Assembly (NCBI GenBank): GCA_020850575.1
Contig: JADZEJ010000002.1
Location: forward strand, 124,001-188,000
Reading direction: 5' to 3'
From: Candidatus Uhrbacteria bacterium
Lineage (GTDB): Bacteria > Patescibacteriota > Patescibacteriia > 2-12-FULL-60-25
DNA: 64,000 nt
This document shows positions 51,973 through 63,807 of the stretch, one piece after another. Each line of letters begins with the position of its first letter. The first letter of the stretch is position 1. The notes beneath the pieces are model-generated. The model was given only the letters and a program-made list of their open reading frames with translations. It did not search any database and had not been told where the DNA came from. A program made the translations under genes and the position numbers.

Positions 51973-52506
51973 ATGCCACATATAGTTGTTTTACTTGGCT
52001 CAACGCGTCATGGAAGAGCTTCAGAAGGCGTTGCGAGATACATCACCGCACAACTGCAAATACTAGGAGCCTCAGTCACATTAGTCGATGCTCTAGAGAT
52101 CTTAAAAAACCATCCGTTAACCGAAACGGATATCCCAGCCTGGATGGAAATCGCTTCAAGAGCAGATGGTTTTGTTGTTGTCTCGCCTGAGTATAATCAT
52201 GGTTATCCCGGCGCTGTTAAAATGGTTTTAGATGGAGCTTACGATGAATACGAAAAAAAACCTGTCGGCTTTGTTGGAGTTTCTTCAGGTCCATTCGGTG
52301 GGATTAGAGCTATTGAACAATTAAGACAAGTTTGTGTTGAACTAGGTCTTGTTGCTGTTCACGAACAAATGCTGTTTGGATTTGCAAAAAAAGCAGTTGC
52401 GCCTGATGGGACCTTACTTGAATTGACACATCAACCCCGTATGGAGATCTTTGGAAAAGCCTTATTGAATTGGGTTGAACGCTTAACCAACTATAAAATA
52501 AATTAA
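51973..52506 (+). CDS. NADPH-dependent FMN reductase-family protein
   Basis: 177 residues, flavodoxin-like fold. GSTRHGRASEGVARYI is the FMN phosphate loop, VVVSPEYNHGYPGAVKMVLD the isoalloxazine-binding segment and GVSSGPFGGIRAIEQLR the third flavin contact, in the order of the ArsH/SsuE/chromate-reductase family. Reduces FMN, quinones or metal/azo compounds in relatives; substrate here unknown. Confidence 0.9.
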   Translation: MPHIVVLLGSTRHGRASEGVARYITAQLQILGASVTLVDALEILKNHPLTETDIPAWMEIASRADGFVVVSPEYNHGYPGAVKMVLDGAYDEYEKKPVGFVGVSSGPFGGIRAIEQLRQVCVELGLVAVHEQMLFGFAKKAVAPDGTLLELTHQPRMEIFGKALLNWVERLTNYKIN

Positions 52507-52512
52507 AAAATA

Positions 52513-52545
52513 TAGCTTGTACTCTCGACAAGGCTATTTTTTTTT
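52513..52545 (+). terminator. Terminator overlapping the dus promoter
   Basis: TAGCTTGT and ACAAGGCTA pair (one bulged base) around seven bases, followed by nine T. The right arm and T-tract lie inside the -35/-10 spacer of the dus promoter. Confidence 0.65.
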
Positions 52546-52553
52546 GGTATTGT
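52525..52553 (+). promoter_or_regulatory. Promoter of dus (leaderless)
   Basis: TCGACA (52525-52530), 17 bases, TATTGT (52548-52553); ATG at 52561 is seven bases later. Confidence 0.45.
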
Positions 52554-52560
52554 CGCCGCC

Positions 52561-53538
52561 ATGATACATTGGGATTCATTTCCTAAACCAGTGGTCGCTT
52601 TGGCTCCAATGGCCGATATGAGCGACTTACCTTTTTGTTTAATTTCTAAAGAATTAGGCGCATCTCTATTATTTCGTGAAATGGTTTCGGCTGAGGCTGT
52701 CGTTCGATTAAACCCGAAGACTCTTGAAATGGCTCGATTTGATGAAAAAGAAAGACCACTGGTACAACAAATATTTGGTGCAAATCCGGAAGTGATGGCC
52801 GAAGCCGCAAGGATCATTGAAGAACGTTATCAACCCGACGGAATTGATATCAATATGGGTTGTCCAGTTTATAATATCGTTTCAAATTTTAATGGTGCAT
52901 CTTTAATACGAGATCCTGAACGAGCTTCGCGCATCATAAAACAAATGCGAGCGGCGGTACGTGTTCCGATTAGTGTCAAGACTCGCTTAGGTTGGGAAAA
53001 AGACACGGATTGTTTAGAATTTGTCAAAGTTCTTGAAGATGCAGGAGCGAGTTTGATTTCAATTCATGGTCGTACAAAAGCACAAGGATACAGCGGTAAA
53101 GCCAATTGGGACCGTGTTGGCGAAGCTCGAAAAAATACAACTCTTCCCTTGTTTGTTAATGGAGATATCACAACAACTGACTTAGCTAAAGAGGCTTTAA
53201 TTCGCTCAGGTGCAGACGGTATACTGATCGGTCGTGGAGCTTTAGGAAATCCGTGGATCTTTACCCATATTGAACAGGGTCTTGTGGGAAATTTGATTGA
53301 ACCTCCAAGTATGGCTGAACGGTTACGAGTTGTGAGAAAACATGTCAGTATGCATTTAGCTCGTTATGGAGAAAGGGGTATGCCACTATTTCGTAAGCAT
53401 CTCGCCTATTATTTTAAGAAGGAATTGAAATCTGAGAATCCTCATGTGGACTGGACAGAAATTCGTTCGGCTTTAGTTCGAGTAAACTCATTGCAAGAAC
53501 TTGAAGAAATTTTTAAAAGAATTGAAGGAGTGAATTAA
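52561..53538 (+). CDS. dus: tRNA-dihydrouridine synthase
   Basis: FMN enzyme reducing uridines in the tRNA D-loop. TIM barrel begins APMADMSDLPF; the catalytic cysteine lies in INMGCPVYNIV; SVKTRLGW, IHGRTKAQGYSG and the phosphate-binding GADGILIGRGALGNPW follow. 325 residues is typical of bacterial Dus; DusB is the closest-looking branch but the position specificity is not certain. Convergent with the EnvC-like gene with ten bases between. Confidence 0.93.
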   Translation: MIHWDSFPKPVVALAPMADMSDLPFCLISKELGASLLFREMVSAEAVVRLNPKTLEMARFDEKERPLVQQIFGANPEVMAEAARIIEERYQPDGIDINMGCPVYNIVSNFNGASLIRDPERASRIIKQMRAAVRVPISVKTRLGWEKDTDCLEFVKVLEDAGASLISIHGRTKAQGYSGKANWDRVGEARKNTTLPLFVNGDITTTDLAKEALIRSGADGILIGRGALGNPWIFTHIEQGLVGNLIEPPSMAERLRVVRKHVSMHLARYGERGMPLFRKHLAYYFKKELKSENPHVDWTEIRSALVRVNSLQELEEIFKRIEGVN

Positions 53539-53548
53539 ACGCTTACCA

Positions 53549-54784
53549 TCACTCTACATCCGGCAAATAGTTTTCCGGATTTACTGGAATGCCATTTTTT
53601 CGAACTTCAAAATGTAAATGCGGACCCGTTGAGAGACCGGCGCCAGGATCACCCGGACGACCGCCTGAAAGACCTATTTCGTCTCCACGTTCTACGTAGG
53701 TGTCCGGTTTAGCTGTGAATTTTGATAAATGTGCATATACCGTTGCCATATTTCCCGGATGGACAACCATGGTGTAATTGCCGTACATACGACCCTTTTT
53801 GTTCCATGCGACATATCCACCAGCAGCCGATTTAACGGAAGTTCCCACAGATGCACGCACATCGGTTCCCGGATGTTCAAATAAATGACGGAATGGATAG
53901 GTCGGGTCGTGAAAGGTTGCTGTAATTCCTTTAGACGGATCTACTGGCCAATTTAATAATACGTCACCACGAGCAAGTGCTTCATCAATGGAATCTAGTT
54001 TATCTTTTAGTTTGCTTTCAAGTTTTGAAATATCGTCCGCAGTTCCTTGTTGCTGTTGCTGAAGTTCATACAAAACACGTTCAAACTCGCTTTGTTTATT
54101 TTTTGTTTCACTTGCGAGAGATGATTTGAAATTACGTTCAGCCTCTAAGGCTAGCTCTTCTTTACGCAACCGTTTTTTCTGATCTTCTAAAGCTATTCGT
54201 TTTTTATCTCTTTGAGATTTACTATTTTCAAGATCTTGGCGTATTGATTTCACTCTCTGCAATGCTTCCATTAAGTCAGTCTGTAAACGACGATTTTCTT
54301 CTAAACGATCAAAAAATGCGGACAAAGAAGGTTCGATGAGTAAAATTTCATGCATGGGGACGCGCTCCGCACGATCAATGCGTCTTACAAGTTCGCTTGA
54401 AAGCGATTTTTGACGAATCATGCGATCATTTTGTGCTGCAATGTTTGTTTCTAAAGACAAAATTTCTAAGTGTAAAGCCTCTAATTCCTCCTTCGCTTGT
54501 TGAATAGCGAGTTGTTTCGTTGTGATCCGTGTATCTAAAATCAAAACTTCGTTTTCAAGCGTTGATTGCTGTTTTTCTTGTTCATCAATACGTCCCTGAT
54601 ATTTATCAATCAGACTCCCAAGCTCGTTCACGCGACTTCGTTTGTCTTTAATTTGCTTATCAAGCTGATCAACATCACCTTTCATCCCCGTTGAATCTTG
54701 TGCGAAAACTGCTTTACTTTGCCATGATGCCTGCCCAAGCAAACATACTATAATTAACGCAAAAAAAATTTGGCGTTTCTGCAT
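53549..54784 (-). CDS. EnvC-like M23 peptidase with coiled coil
   Basis: 411 residues. Signal peptide (1-28, cleaved near VFAQD), two long coiled-coil stretches (about 30-120 and 165-275) and a C-terminal LytM/M23 domain with HPGTDVRA (first His and Asp ligands) and GPHLHFEV (HxH). All zinc ligands appear present, so unlike Escherichia coli EnvC it may itself cut peptidoglycan. The coiled coil suggests control by a membrane partner such as FtsEX, not present in the window. Confidence 0.9.
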   Translation of the reverse strand: MQKRQIFFALIIVCLLGQASWQSKAVFAQDSTGMKGDVDQLDKQIKDKRSRVNELGSLIDKYQGRIDEQEKQQSTLENEVLILDTRITTKQLAIQQAKEELEALHLEILSLETNIAAQNDRMIRQKSLSSELVRRIDRAERVPMHEILLIEPSLSAFFDRLEENRRLQTDLMEALQRVKSIRQDLENSKSQRDKKRIALEDQKKRLRKEELALEAERNFKSSLASETKNKQSEFERVLYELQQQQQGTADDISKLESKLKDKLDSIDEALARGDVLLNWPVDPSKGITATFHDPTYPFRHLFEHPGTDVRASVGTSVKSAAGGYVAWNKKGRMYGNYTMVVHPGNMATVYAHLSKFTAKPDTYVERGDEIGLSGGRPGDPGAGLSTGPHLHFEVRKNGIPVNPENYLPDVE

Positions 54785-54799
54785 GATAAAAGTATACCA

Positions 54800-56278
54800 T
54801 TATAAACTGCCAATGGCAGCATCGAGTCGTTTTAGACTCATCTCTTTCCCGTAAGTTTCAAGTAATTCAAACGGACTTGGTGATTTTTCTTGTCCCGATA
54901 AAGCCACACGAACAGGCCATAAAACCTCTCCGTTTTGCCATTTTTTTTCCGCGATCCAGGTTTTTATGGTTTGTTCTATCGCCGTACGATTTCCCCATTC
55001 CCAAAATGATTTGGATTGTGCGTGTAGAAAATTGCGTACTTCATTTAAGATTTCCTTTGCGGTTTCTGGCGATTGAGCTTTCCAAGTTAAATTAATCTCA
55101 TTGTAATTCGGTTCTTGAAAAAGCGGTGAAATACATTCATGTACTTGATTTAAGCGATGTAATCGTTCACGTATTAACAATAAGGCGCGATCAAGAATTG
55201 CTGGATCTTCCACTGAAATTTTTGCCAATGGACGAACAAGTTCTAAATACGCATTCTCTGAGAGCGCCCGTAGATATTGTTCATTTATCCAATCAAGTTT
55301 TTCAAGATTCAAAATAGCACCAGATTTGTTTACGTTTTCAAGAGCGAATAATGAACGCAATTCATCATGCGCATAAATTTCGCGATCTCCGGTTGGGTTC
55401 CAACCAAGCATGGCGACAAAATTTATAAGCGCTTCCGGCAAGTATCCTTTTTCTAGGAAATCTTCAACGGCAACATCGCCCTGACGTTTGGACAGTTTTG
55501 AGCGATCCGGATTCAGTAGAAGCGGTAAATGAGCAAAGCGAGGCGGTTCCCATCCAAAACTAGAAAAAATGAATAGATGTTTTGGGGTCGATGAAAGCCA
55601 TTCTTCGCCACGAATGACGTGTGAGATTTGCATGTCGTGATCATCACACATGGACGCCAAATGATAGGTTGGAAACCCATCAGATTTGATAATTACTTGG
55701 TCATCAATCAGTTTCCAGTCAAAAGTTACTTGACCTCGAATCACATCATCAATTGTCACGTTTCCTTCTTTTGGTAATTTTAACCGAATGACATATGTTT
55801 CACCCGCCATAATTCGGCGTTGCGTTTCATCAGATGCTACATTTCGACAGTGACCGTCATACATCGTTGGCTGCTTCATCAATTGCTGTTCTTCACGCAG
55901 CTTGTCCAGACGTTCAGACGTGCAAAAACAAGGGTATGCTTTTCCCATTGTGACTAATTGTTCGGCGTAGGCCTTATGTTTTTCTTTTCTTTTTGATTGA
56001 GTGTATGGACCGTATTCTCCGCGTTCAATCAGATTGCCCTGATCATCAATCCATACACCTTCATTTGCTTCAACGCCGCACCGTTTTAGAGAACTGCACA
56101 GATTTTCAGTTGCTCCTGGAACAAAACGTGTTTGATCAGTGTCTTCAATGCGTAAAATAAAATCTCCACCGTGTTTGCGGGCTAATAATTCATTGTAGAG
56201 CGCGGTTCGAAGTCCTCCGATATGGAGATATCCGGTTGGGCTTGGCGCATAACGCACACGAAGACGAGTTTGAGACAT
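54800..56278 (-). CDS. gltX: Glutamyl-tRNA synthetase
   Basis: About 492 residues from the ATG at 56278 (a reading from 56365 adds 29 hydrophobic residues from the intergenic region). Class I motifs: YAPSPTGYLHIGGLRTALYN (HIGH) and SKLSKRQGDV (KMSKS). The C-terminal helical anticodon domain follows. With no gatCAB or glnS in the window, it cannot be said whether it also charges tRNA-Gln. Confidence 0.95.
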   Translation of the reverse strand: MSQTRLRVRYAPSPTGYLHIGGLRTALYNELLARKHGGDFILRIEDTDQTRFVPGATENLCSSLKRCGVEANEGVWIDDQGNLIERGEYGPYTQSKRKEKHKAYAEQLVTMGKAYPCFCTSERLDKLREEQQLMKQPTMYDGHCRNVASDETQRRIMAGETYVIRLKLPKEGNVTIDDVIRGQVTFDWKLIDDQVIIKSDGFPTYHLASMCDDHDMQISHVIRGEEWLSSTPKHLFIFSSFGWEPPRFAHLPLLLNPDRSKLSKRQGDVAVEDFLEKGYLPEALINFVAMLGWNPTGDREIYAHDELRSLFALENVNKSGAILNLEKLDWINEQYLRALSENAYLELVRPLAKISVEDPAILDRALLLIRERLHRLNQVHECISPLFQEPNYNEINLTWKAQSPETAKEILNEVRNFLHAQSKSFWEWGNRTAIEQTIKTWIAEKKWQNGEVLWPVRVALSGQEKSPSPFELLETYGKEMSLKRLDAAIGSL

Positions 56279-56367
56279 GAGAAAAATCTTAACTGAAACA
56301 AAAATTCCGAGCAAGGTTTGAAAAAATGAACTCTTCCATAAAAATAATGTAAGATTTAACGCCAATT

Positions 56368-57138
56368 TTAAAACTCTTTAATTCCTTTTTGCTCATCAGT
56401 AAGAGCAGCCCACGGAAATCGAATAACGGCATTCCATATTCTTCCAAATCGCGATGGTTGCTGCACAAGGCGCCAAAGCCATTCAAGACCTATTTTTTGC
56501 AGTATTTTTGGGGCACGTTTTACATCGCCAGCCCAATATTCAAACGTTCCTCCAACACCTATGGCTAATTTTACGCTTGGCATACTTGCTAGGTGTCTAA
56601 CGATCCATTGTTCTTGTTTTGGATGCCCAAAAGCAATGAGTAGGACATCAGGTGCTTGTTGCGTTAAACGAAAAAGTGCTTCATTTCCTTCCTCATCCAT
56701 GATGCCTTCCATGGAAACAGATCCGCCTTGTTCAGCGTAAACGGTAAGACTTGGATAGTCTTTTCGAATGTTCCATGCGGCTTTATCTGCATTACCAGGT
56801 TTTCCGCCAACGAGACCAATTTTCCACTGATGGACAACGGCTTGTTGTAAGATCGCTTCAGCGAGAGTGACTCCGGTGATTCGTGTGGGACGCGCTCCTT
56901 TAAACCAGCCGACAAGTTGAAGACCAAATCCATCAACCAGACGCAAATCGGCTTGTCTTAAGATATTCCAATAGGAGGGTTGTTGTTTTGCCGCAAGTAA
57001 AATTTCTGGGTTTGTAGTTACCACCATGCTCGCTTGACCTGTTTCCATTCGTTTCTGAATCGCATCCAGAATTTGAACAAGCGAAAAGCCATGGATGACA
57101 AGTCCAAAACAAGTAAATGTTCGCAGTGGTCGTTCCAT
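56368..57138 (-). CDS. WecG/TagA/CpsF-family glycosyltransferase
   Basis: 256 residues. The family signature is clear: VVTTNPEILLAAKQ, DLRLVDGFGLQLVG, RITGVTLAEAIL, IGLVGGKPGNADKAAWNI, VLLIAFGHPKQEQWI and GVGGTFEYWAGDVKRAPKI. Members (GT26) add N-acetylmannosaminuronate, N-acetylmannosamine or related sugars to lipid-linked intermediates in surface polymer synthesis. It lies between atpC and gltX, an odd place for an envelope gene, and probably shares read-through from the ATP synthase operon. Confidence 0.9.
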   Translation of the reverse strand: MERPLRTFTCFGLVIHGFSLVQILDAIQKRMETGQASMVVTTNPEILLAAKQQPSYWNILRQADLRLVDGFGLQLVGWFKGARPTRITGVTLAEAILQQAVVHQWKIGLVGGKPGNADKAAWNIRKDYPSLTVYAEQGGSVSMEGIMDEEGNEALFRLTQQAPDVLLIAFGHPKQEQWIVRHLASMPSVKLAIGVGGTFEYWAGDVKRAPKILQKIGLEWLWRLVQQPSRFGRIWNAVIRFPWAALTDEQKGIKEF

Positions 57139-57152
57139 TGTCGTATCTTACC

Positions 57153-57575
57153 CTATTTGTGTATTCTACGTCGTTTATTTGCCACGCGATAACGAGCTAA
57201 TTCACGCTCAAGAGCGGCGGCTGCGGCTGCAAATGCATTATCATCACGACGATCGGTTGCTTTCATAATGTCTTCAGCACGCTTTTTAGCCTGTTCGATG
57301 ATTTCAATATCTAAATCTTCTCCTCGTTCTGCTGTATCAGCTAAAACTCGGACTACGTCGTCTTTTATCTCGATGAAACCTCCGGAAACAGCAATATCTT
57401 CTTCTCCCCCATCTTTTCGTTTGAGATGTGCAACCCCTGAAATGAGCGATGCTACTATAGCCTGATGTCCCGGTAAAACCGTAATTTCTCCCATGGTTGT
57501 TGGAAGCGTTACCTGAAGAGCTTCCTCTTTAAAAAGAGTTCGTTCAAGTGTGACTAATTCAAAATGTAATGGCAT
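57153..57575 (-). CDS. atpC: ATP synthase epsilon subunit
   Basis: About 140 residues from the ATG at 57575; a longer reading overlaps atpD. The beta-sandwich starts LHFELVTLERTLF with the typical LPGHQAIVASL and a GFIEIKDDVVRVLADTAE strand, then a two-helix C-terminal domain (about 90-135) that can inhibit the rotor. Last gene of the ATP synthase operon. Confidence 0.93.
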   Translation of the reverse strand: MPLHFELVTLERTLFKEEALQVTLPTTMGEITVLPGHQAIVASLISGVAHLKRKDGGEEDIAVSGGFIEIKDDVVRVLADTAERGEDLDIEIIEQAKKRAEDIMKATDRRDDNAFAAAAAALERELARYRVANKRRRIHK

Positions 57576-57594
57576 AAGTGTTCGCCCAAGGGAT

Positions 57595-59876
<2,282 letters not shown>

Positions 59877-59880
59877 AGAC

Positions 59881-61419
59881 TTATCCTGAAAAAGTTTTAT
59901 TCCAATCAGCAATCGCTTTTTTTATTCCTTCTTCAATTTCAGGTTCAAGCGTTCGTTTATCGGCAATCTCAGTAATTAACGTTTCCGCATGCAAATCAAG
60001 ATGTGCATGGAATCCAGCTTCCCAATCTTTAACTTTATCTGTTGGAATTGTGTCGAGATACCCTCGAGTTACGGCATATAGAATACAAACTTGGTGAGAC
60101 ATGGACATCGGCTCATATTGACCTTGTTTTAAAACCTCAACCGTACGACGACCTCTTTCGATTTGTTTTTTTGTAGTCTCGTCCAAATCTGTTGCAAATT
60201 GAGCAAAAGCTTCGAGCTCACGAAATTGCGCAAGGTCTAAACGCAATTGACCGGCTACTTTTTTGGTTGCTTTCGTTTGGGCTGATCCTCCAACACGTGA
60301 AACGGAAAGTCCCACATTAATAGCCGGTCGAATGCCCTTGTAAAATAAATCGCTTTCCAAAAAAATTTGACCATCGGTAATGGAGATTACATTTGTTGGA
60401 ATATAGGCCGAAATATCTCCACCTTGGGTTTCAATAATTGGTAGAGCCGTAATAGAACCACCGCCATTTTCTTTATTCAAACGACAAGCTCGTTCCAATA
60501 AACGAGAATGGAGATAAAAAACATCACCCGGATAGGCTTCACGACCAGGCGGACGACGAAGCAGAAGCGAAACCTCACGATAAGCCCAAGCATGTTTTGA
60601 TAAATCATCATAAACCACCAGAGCGTCTTTTCCTTTTTCCATAAAGTACTCAGCGATTGCAACACCGGCATACGGCGCAATATATTGAAGTGAAGCTGGA
60701 TCAGATGCACCTGCGATAACAATGACCGTATGTTCCATGGCGCCTGTTTCTTTCAACTTCTGCATAATTTTAGCTACCTTGGATTCTTTTTGTCCGATAG
60801 CAACATACACGCAGATAACTCCCGTATCTTTTTGTTTAATGATCGTATCAATGGCGATTGCCGTTTTACCGGTTTGACGATCACCAATAATCAATTCGCG
60901 CTGACCACGACCAATTGGAATCATGGCATCAATCGCTTTAATTCCAGTTGCTAATGGTACATTAACTGGCTCACGAGTCATGACACCCGGAGCCACTCGC
61001 TCAATAGGCATGTCTTTTTTTACTTTAAATTGTGGGCGTCCATCAATCACCTCGCCAAGCGGATTTACAACACGACCTATAATTTCATCACCAACCGGGA
61101 TCGACATTATTTTTCCTGTTGATTGTGCAGCTTGACCGGCTGAAACAAATTTCCAGTCACCTAAAATCATGGCACCAACACGATCATGCTCTAAGTTCAA
61201 AACAACACCTTTGGCTCCACTTTCAAAATTTATCAGTTCTAATGATTTTGCATGAGCTAAGCCGGCGATTGATGCAATACCATCACCAACATCTCGCACG
61301 ATGCCACGTTCAGCAGTTTCGCTGGAAATTTCAAAATTCTTAATTTGTTCACGTAAACGATCAGCGATTTGGGCGGCGGCGGTTACGTTTTTGAGATTTG
61401 ATTCTGGCATATGATTCAT
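59881..61419 (-). CDS. atpA: ATP synthase alpha subunit
   Basis: Non-catalytic nucleotide-binding F1 subunit, 512 residues. Walker [10 protein letters not shown], Walker B region [13 protein letters not shown], and the [21 protein letters not shown] segment with the arginine finger motif. The ATG directly follows the atpH stop codon, so translation is coupled; an ATG at 61410 is possible. Confidence 0.98.
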   Translation of the reverse strand: MNHMPESNLKNVTAAAQIADRLREQIKNFEISSETAERGIVRDVGDGIASIAGLAHAKSLELINFESGAKGVVLNLEHDRVGAMILGDWKFVSAGQAAQSTGKIMSIPVGDEIIGRVVNPLGEVIDGRPQFKVKKDMPIERVAPGVMTREPVNVPLATGIKAIDAMIPIGRGQRELIIGDRQTGKTAIAIDTIIKQKDTGVICVYVAIGQKESKVAKIMQKLKETGAMEHTVIVIAGASDPASLQYIAPYAGVAIAEYFMEKGKDALVVYDDLSKHAWAYREVSLLLRRPPGREAYPGDVFYLHSRLLERACRLNKENGGGSITALPIIETQGGDISAYIPTNVISITDGQIFLESDLFYKGIRPAINVGLSVSRVGGSAQTKATKKVAGQLRLDLAQFRELEAFAQFATDLDETTKKQIERGRRTVEVLKQGQYEPMSMSHQVCILYAVTRGYLDTIPTDKVKDWEAGFHAHLDLHAETLITEIADKRTLEPEIEEGIKKAIADWNKTFSG

Positions 61420-61959
61420 TTAAGTAGTAGTGGTCAAGGTTTTTTGTAATTGTTGGATTTTTCCTTTGAGCGTAGCGTCATGTACCCAGGTTCCGGATTG
61501 GAATTGAAGACCTCCCAAAATTGAAGCATCGACTTTTACTTTAAGAGTAACCGTTCCATTCCACATTTTTTCAAGTTTTTTACTTATTATTACTTTTTCA
61601 TTTTCATCCAATTCGATAGCCGATGTTACCTCAACTTCGTGATGATTCGCTTTTTCTGCCACTAGAGCCCGAACCGTATCACAGAAGAGGCCAAAATCCG
61701 TTAGTAGCTGTTTTGACATTAGAATCAAGACTGTATTGAGAACGAAGGTATGAACTTTATTCTCGATGGCTTTTTCCAGAGCATTTTTTCGCAGTTGTAG
61801 GGGTACGCTCACTTCTGATAAATCCTGAATGAAAGAAGCAGATTCTAAAAAAAGTTGTTCAATGACTTCGATATCACGGACGATTTGCAATACATTATTT
61901 GCCTCGATTGCCGAATCAACGAGAGCAGTTGCGATATCTTGATGATGACGTTTCGACAT
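61420..61959 (-). CDS. atpH: ATP synthase delta subunit
   Basis: 179 residues, OSCP/delta family: helical N-terminal bundle that caps alpha subunits (1-105) and a C-terminal part with VEVTSAIELDE and VTLKVKVDASILGGLQFQSG, the conserved end of the family. Connects F1 to the b-subunit stalk. Position between atpF and atpA confirms it. Confidence 0.95.
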   Translation of the reverse strand: MSKRHHQDIATALVDSAIEANNVLQIVRDIEVIEQLFLESASFIQDLSEVSVPLQLRKNALEKAIENKVHTFVLNTVLILMSKQLLTDFGLFCDTVRALVAEKANHHEVEVTSAIELDENEKVIISKKLEKMWNGTVTLKVKVDASILGGLQFQSGTWVHDATLKGKIQQLQKTLTTTT

Positions 61960-61967
61960 ACTGGCGA

Positions 61968-62483
61968 TTAACTCGTTTTAATCTCATTTATCGCATCTTT
62001 AATAAGGTTTTTGTGAGTCTCTGTATTCATTCCTTGTGCGACTTTACCAATAGCCAGCGTCACTAAAGAGCCAATTTCACCTTTCAAAGCAACAAAAGCC
62101 GCATCACGTTCTTCTTTAATTTGTTGTTTGGTTTCTAATACTATTTTTTCAATTTCCATTTTTGCCTGAGACATTTTTTCTTGACGCAAAGATTCCGCTT
62201 TGTCTTGAGTTTCTTTCAATATCTCTTGAGCTGCTACACGCGCATCTTTTAAGATTCGTTCTTTTTCCGCTTGCGCGTCCGCTAATCGAACCTTCGCATC
62301 TTGCGCATGCTTTAAACCGTCTTGAATTTCTTTCGTTCGTTTATCCATTAAGGCTAATAATGGACGATACACGAAACGCCACATGACGAAGAGAACAATA
62401 CCGAAATTGAAAAGCTGTGCCATGAACAACTTTCCATTTAGACCAAGTGCACCGAGCACGTCTTTAGTTACTGGTTCAATCAT
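61968..62483 (-). CDS. atpF: ATP synthase b subunit
   Basis: 171 residues. One N-terminal membrane helix (about 20-40, FMAQLFNFGIVLFVMWRFVY) ending in RPLLALMDKRTKEIQDGL, then a long charged coiled coil rich in Ala/Lys/Glu (about 50-150) that forms the peripheral stalk. 140 bases of structured spacer separate it from atpE. Confidence 0.95.
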   Translation of the reverse strand: MIEPVTKDVLGALGLNGKLFMAQLFNFGIVLFVMWRFVYRPLLALMDKRTKEIQDGLKHAQDAKVRLADAQAEKERILKDARVAAQEILKETQDKAESLRQEKMSQAKMEIEKIVLETKQQIKEERDAAFVALKGEIGSLVTLAIGKVAQGMNTETHKNLIKDAINEIKTS

Positions 62484-62623
62484 ATAGTTAGGTGAGTTCT
62501 TTGTTTTTCATTCTCCATTAGGTACTTCTTTAAAAGAATGTACCTCGTTTCGAGAACTACTAAGCCGTAGTGGACTCGGATAGAAGTCCATTTTTATTCT
62601 AAAATAGACTTCTACACTGGCCA
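62484..62623 (-). other. Structured spacer between atpE and atpF
   Basis: 140 bases. Minus-strand hairpins: TAGAAGTC/GACTTCTA (8 bp, just after the atpE stop) and GGTAC-TTCT/AGAA-GTACC (bulged). No strong U-tract. It may slow decay or lower read-through so that c subunits exceed b subunits. Confidence 0.4.
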
Positions 62624-62842
62624 TTACAAGGTAAAAACAACAACGAGACCGTAAATTGCAATTGCTTCTGCAAAAGCTGCACCAAGTAACATTGGTACAA
62701 ACAATTTATCAGCCGCTTCAGGATTGCGACCGATAGCTTCCATGGCTTTACTCACAATTTTTCCAATTGCGAGAGCAGGAAACATACCGCTCAAGGCCAT
62801 GGTGGTACCTTTCATAACAATGGTTAAGGACTCTGCATCCAT
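62624..62842 (-). CDS. atpE: ATP synthase c subunit
   Basis: About 72 residues from the ATG at 62842; the reading from 62953 adds an unrelated basic extension. Two hydrophobic helices joined by the polar loop GRNPEA. The ion-carrying glutamate lies in AAFAEAIAIYGL in helix 2. The usual GxGxGxG run of helix 1 is replaced by FPALAIGKIVS, and the glutamine and serine used by Na+-type rings are Ile and Ala here, so proton coupling is more likely. Confidence 0.93.
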   Translation of the reverse strand: MDAESLTIVMKGTTMALSGMFPALAIGKIVSKAMEAIGRNPEAADKLFVPMLLGAAFAEAIAIYGLVVVFTL

Positions 62843-62955
62843 AGATTTTGTGTTTTCCGGACGACGATATTTGGGGTTGGGTTTAACGTCGCCTTTGAAC
62901 AAATTAAGGATAAATCTGGCACGCGACCTCAGAGAGATCGAGTCCCATAACACCC

Positions 62956-63807
62956 CTAATGTGCGGCTTTAATTTCTACATTGTAATCGCTTACATTTTC
63001 ATCACGGGTATCGTGATCCTGGGAAGCATGCTTTGTGGTCATTGTTGTTAGATACACCAAGGTTAACATTGAAAAAACCGTTGCTTGAATAACACCAACG
63101 ATGAGTTCCAAAAACATAAACGGTAGTGGAATAGCCACCGAAATCAATGATGAAATAACGGTCAAGAGTACTTCTCCGGCAAAAATATTTCCGAACAAAC
63201 GCAAGGAAAGAGAAACAACTTTTGCGGCTTCAGAAAAAAGCTCGATGAAACCTACAACAAACTCAACAAGGGCCACTAAAATCGCTACAGGCTTCATTGA
63301 TTTAATCGCATTCCAAATAGTTCCAATTTGGATAAATTTATTCCAATGAACAAAGAATCCAAGTGTCATCATCCCGATTACGTGAGAAGTGATCACCGAT
63401 AATAAAGCCATTGCTACGGTTAAGTTTAAATCGCTCCCCGCCGAACGCAACACAGGAACCAATTCAAGTTTTCCATGTACGAATTGCCAAATTCCAATTG
63501 TTCCATTGCCTGGAACTAGACCAAACCAGTTAGAACACAGAATAAAAAGAAACAATGTCCCGACAATGGGCAAAAATTTTTTTGATTTTTCAGTACTACC
63601 AGTTACTCGATCAAAGTACGAAAGTAAAAACTCCAAAATAACTTCGAAGCCATTTTGGAGCTTACTTGGAATTTTTTTTAATTGTTTATTTAAAACTAAG
63701 GAAAAAATTATGAATAAGACCGTAACAATCGATGAATTTAAATAGGCATTGGTAATAGGAAATGCTCCAATGTGTCCAATGATTTCGGCAGCAACTGGGA
63801 TATTCAT
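62956..63807 (-). CDS. atpB: ATP synthase a subunit
   Basis: 283 residues with five to six transmembrane helices. The stator arginine is in SLSLRLFGNIFAGEVLL (helix 4) and the final conserved helix contains VGVIQATVFSMLTLVYL. Lies before atpE as usual and overlaps the atpZ-like gene by four bases. Confidence 0.95.
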   Translation of the reverse strand: MNIPVAAEIIGHIGAFPITNAYLNSSIVTVLFIIFSLVLNKQLKKIPSKLQNGFEVILEFLLSYFDRVTGSTEKSKKFLPIVGTLFLFILCSNWFGLVPGNGTIGIWQFVHGKLELVPVLRSAGSDLNLTVAMALLSVITSHVIGMMTLGFFVHWNKFIQIGTIWNAIKSMKPVAILVALVEFVVGFIELFSEAAKVVSLSLRLFGNIFAGEVLLTVISSLISVAIPLPFMFLELIVGVIQATVFSMLTLVYLTTMTTKHASQDHDTRDENVSDYNVEIKAAH

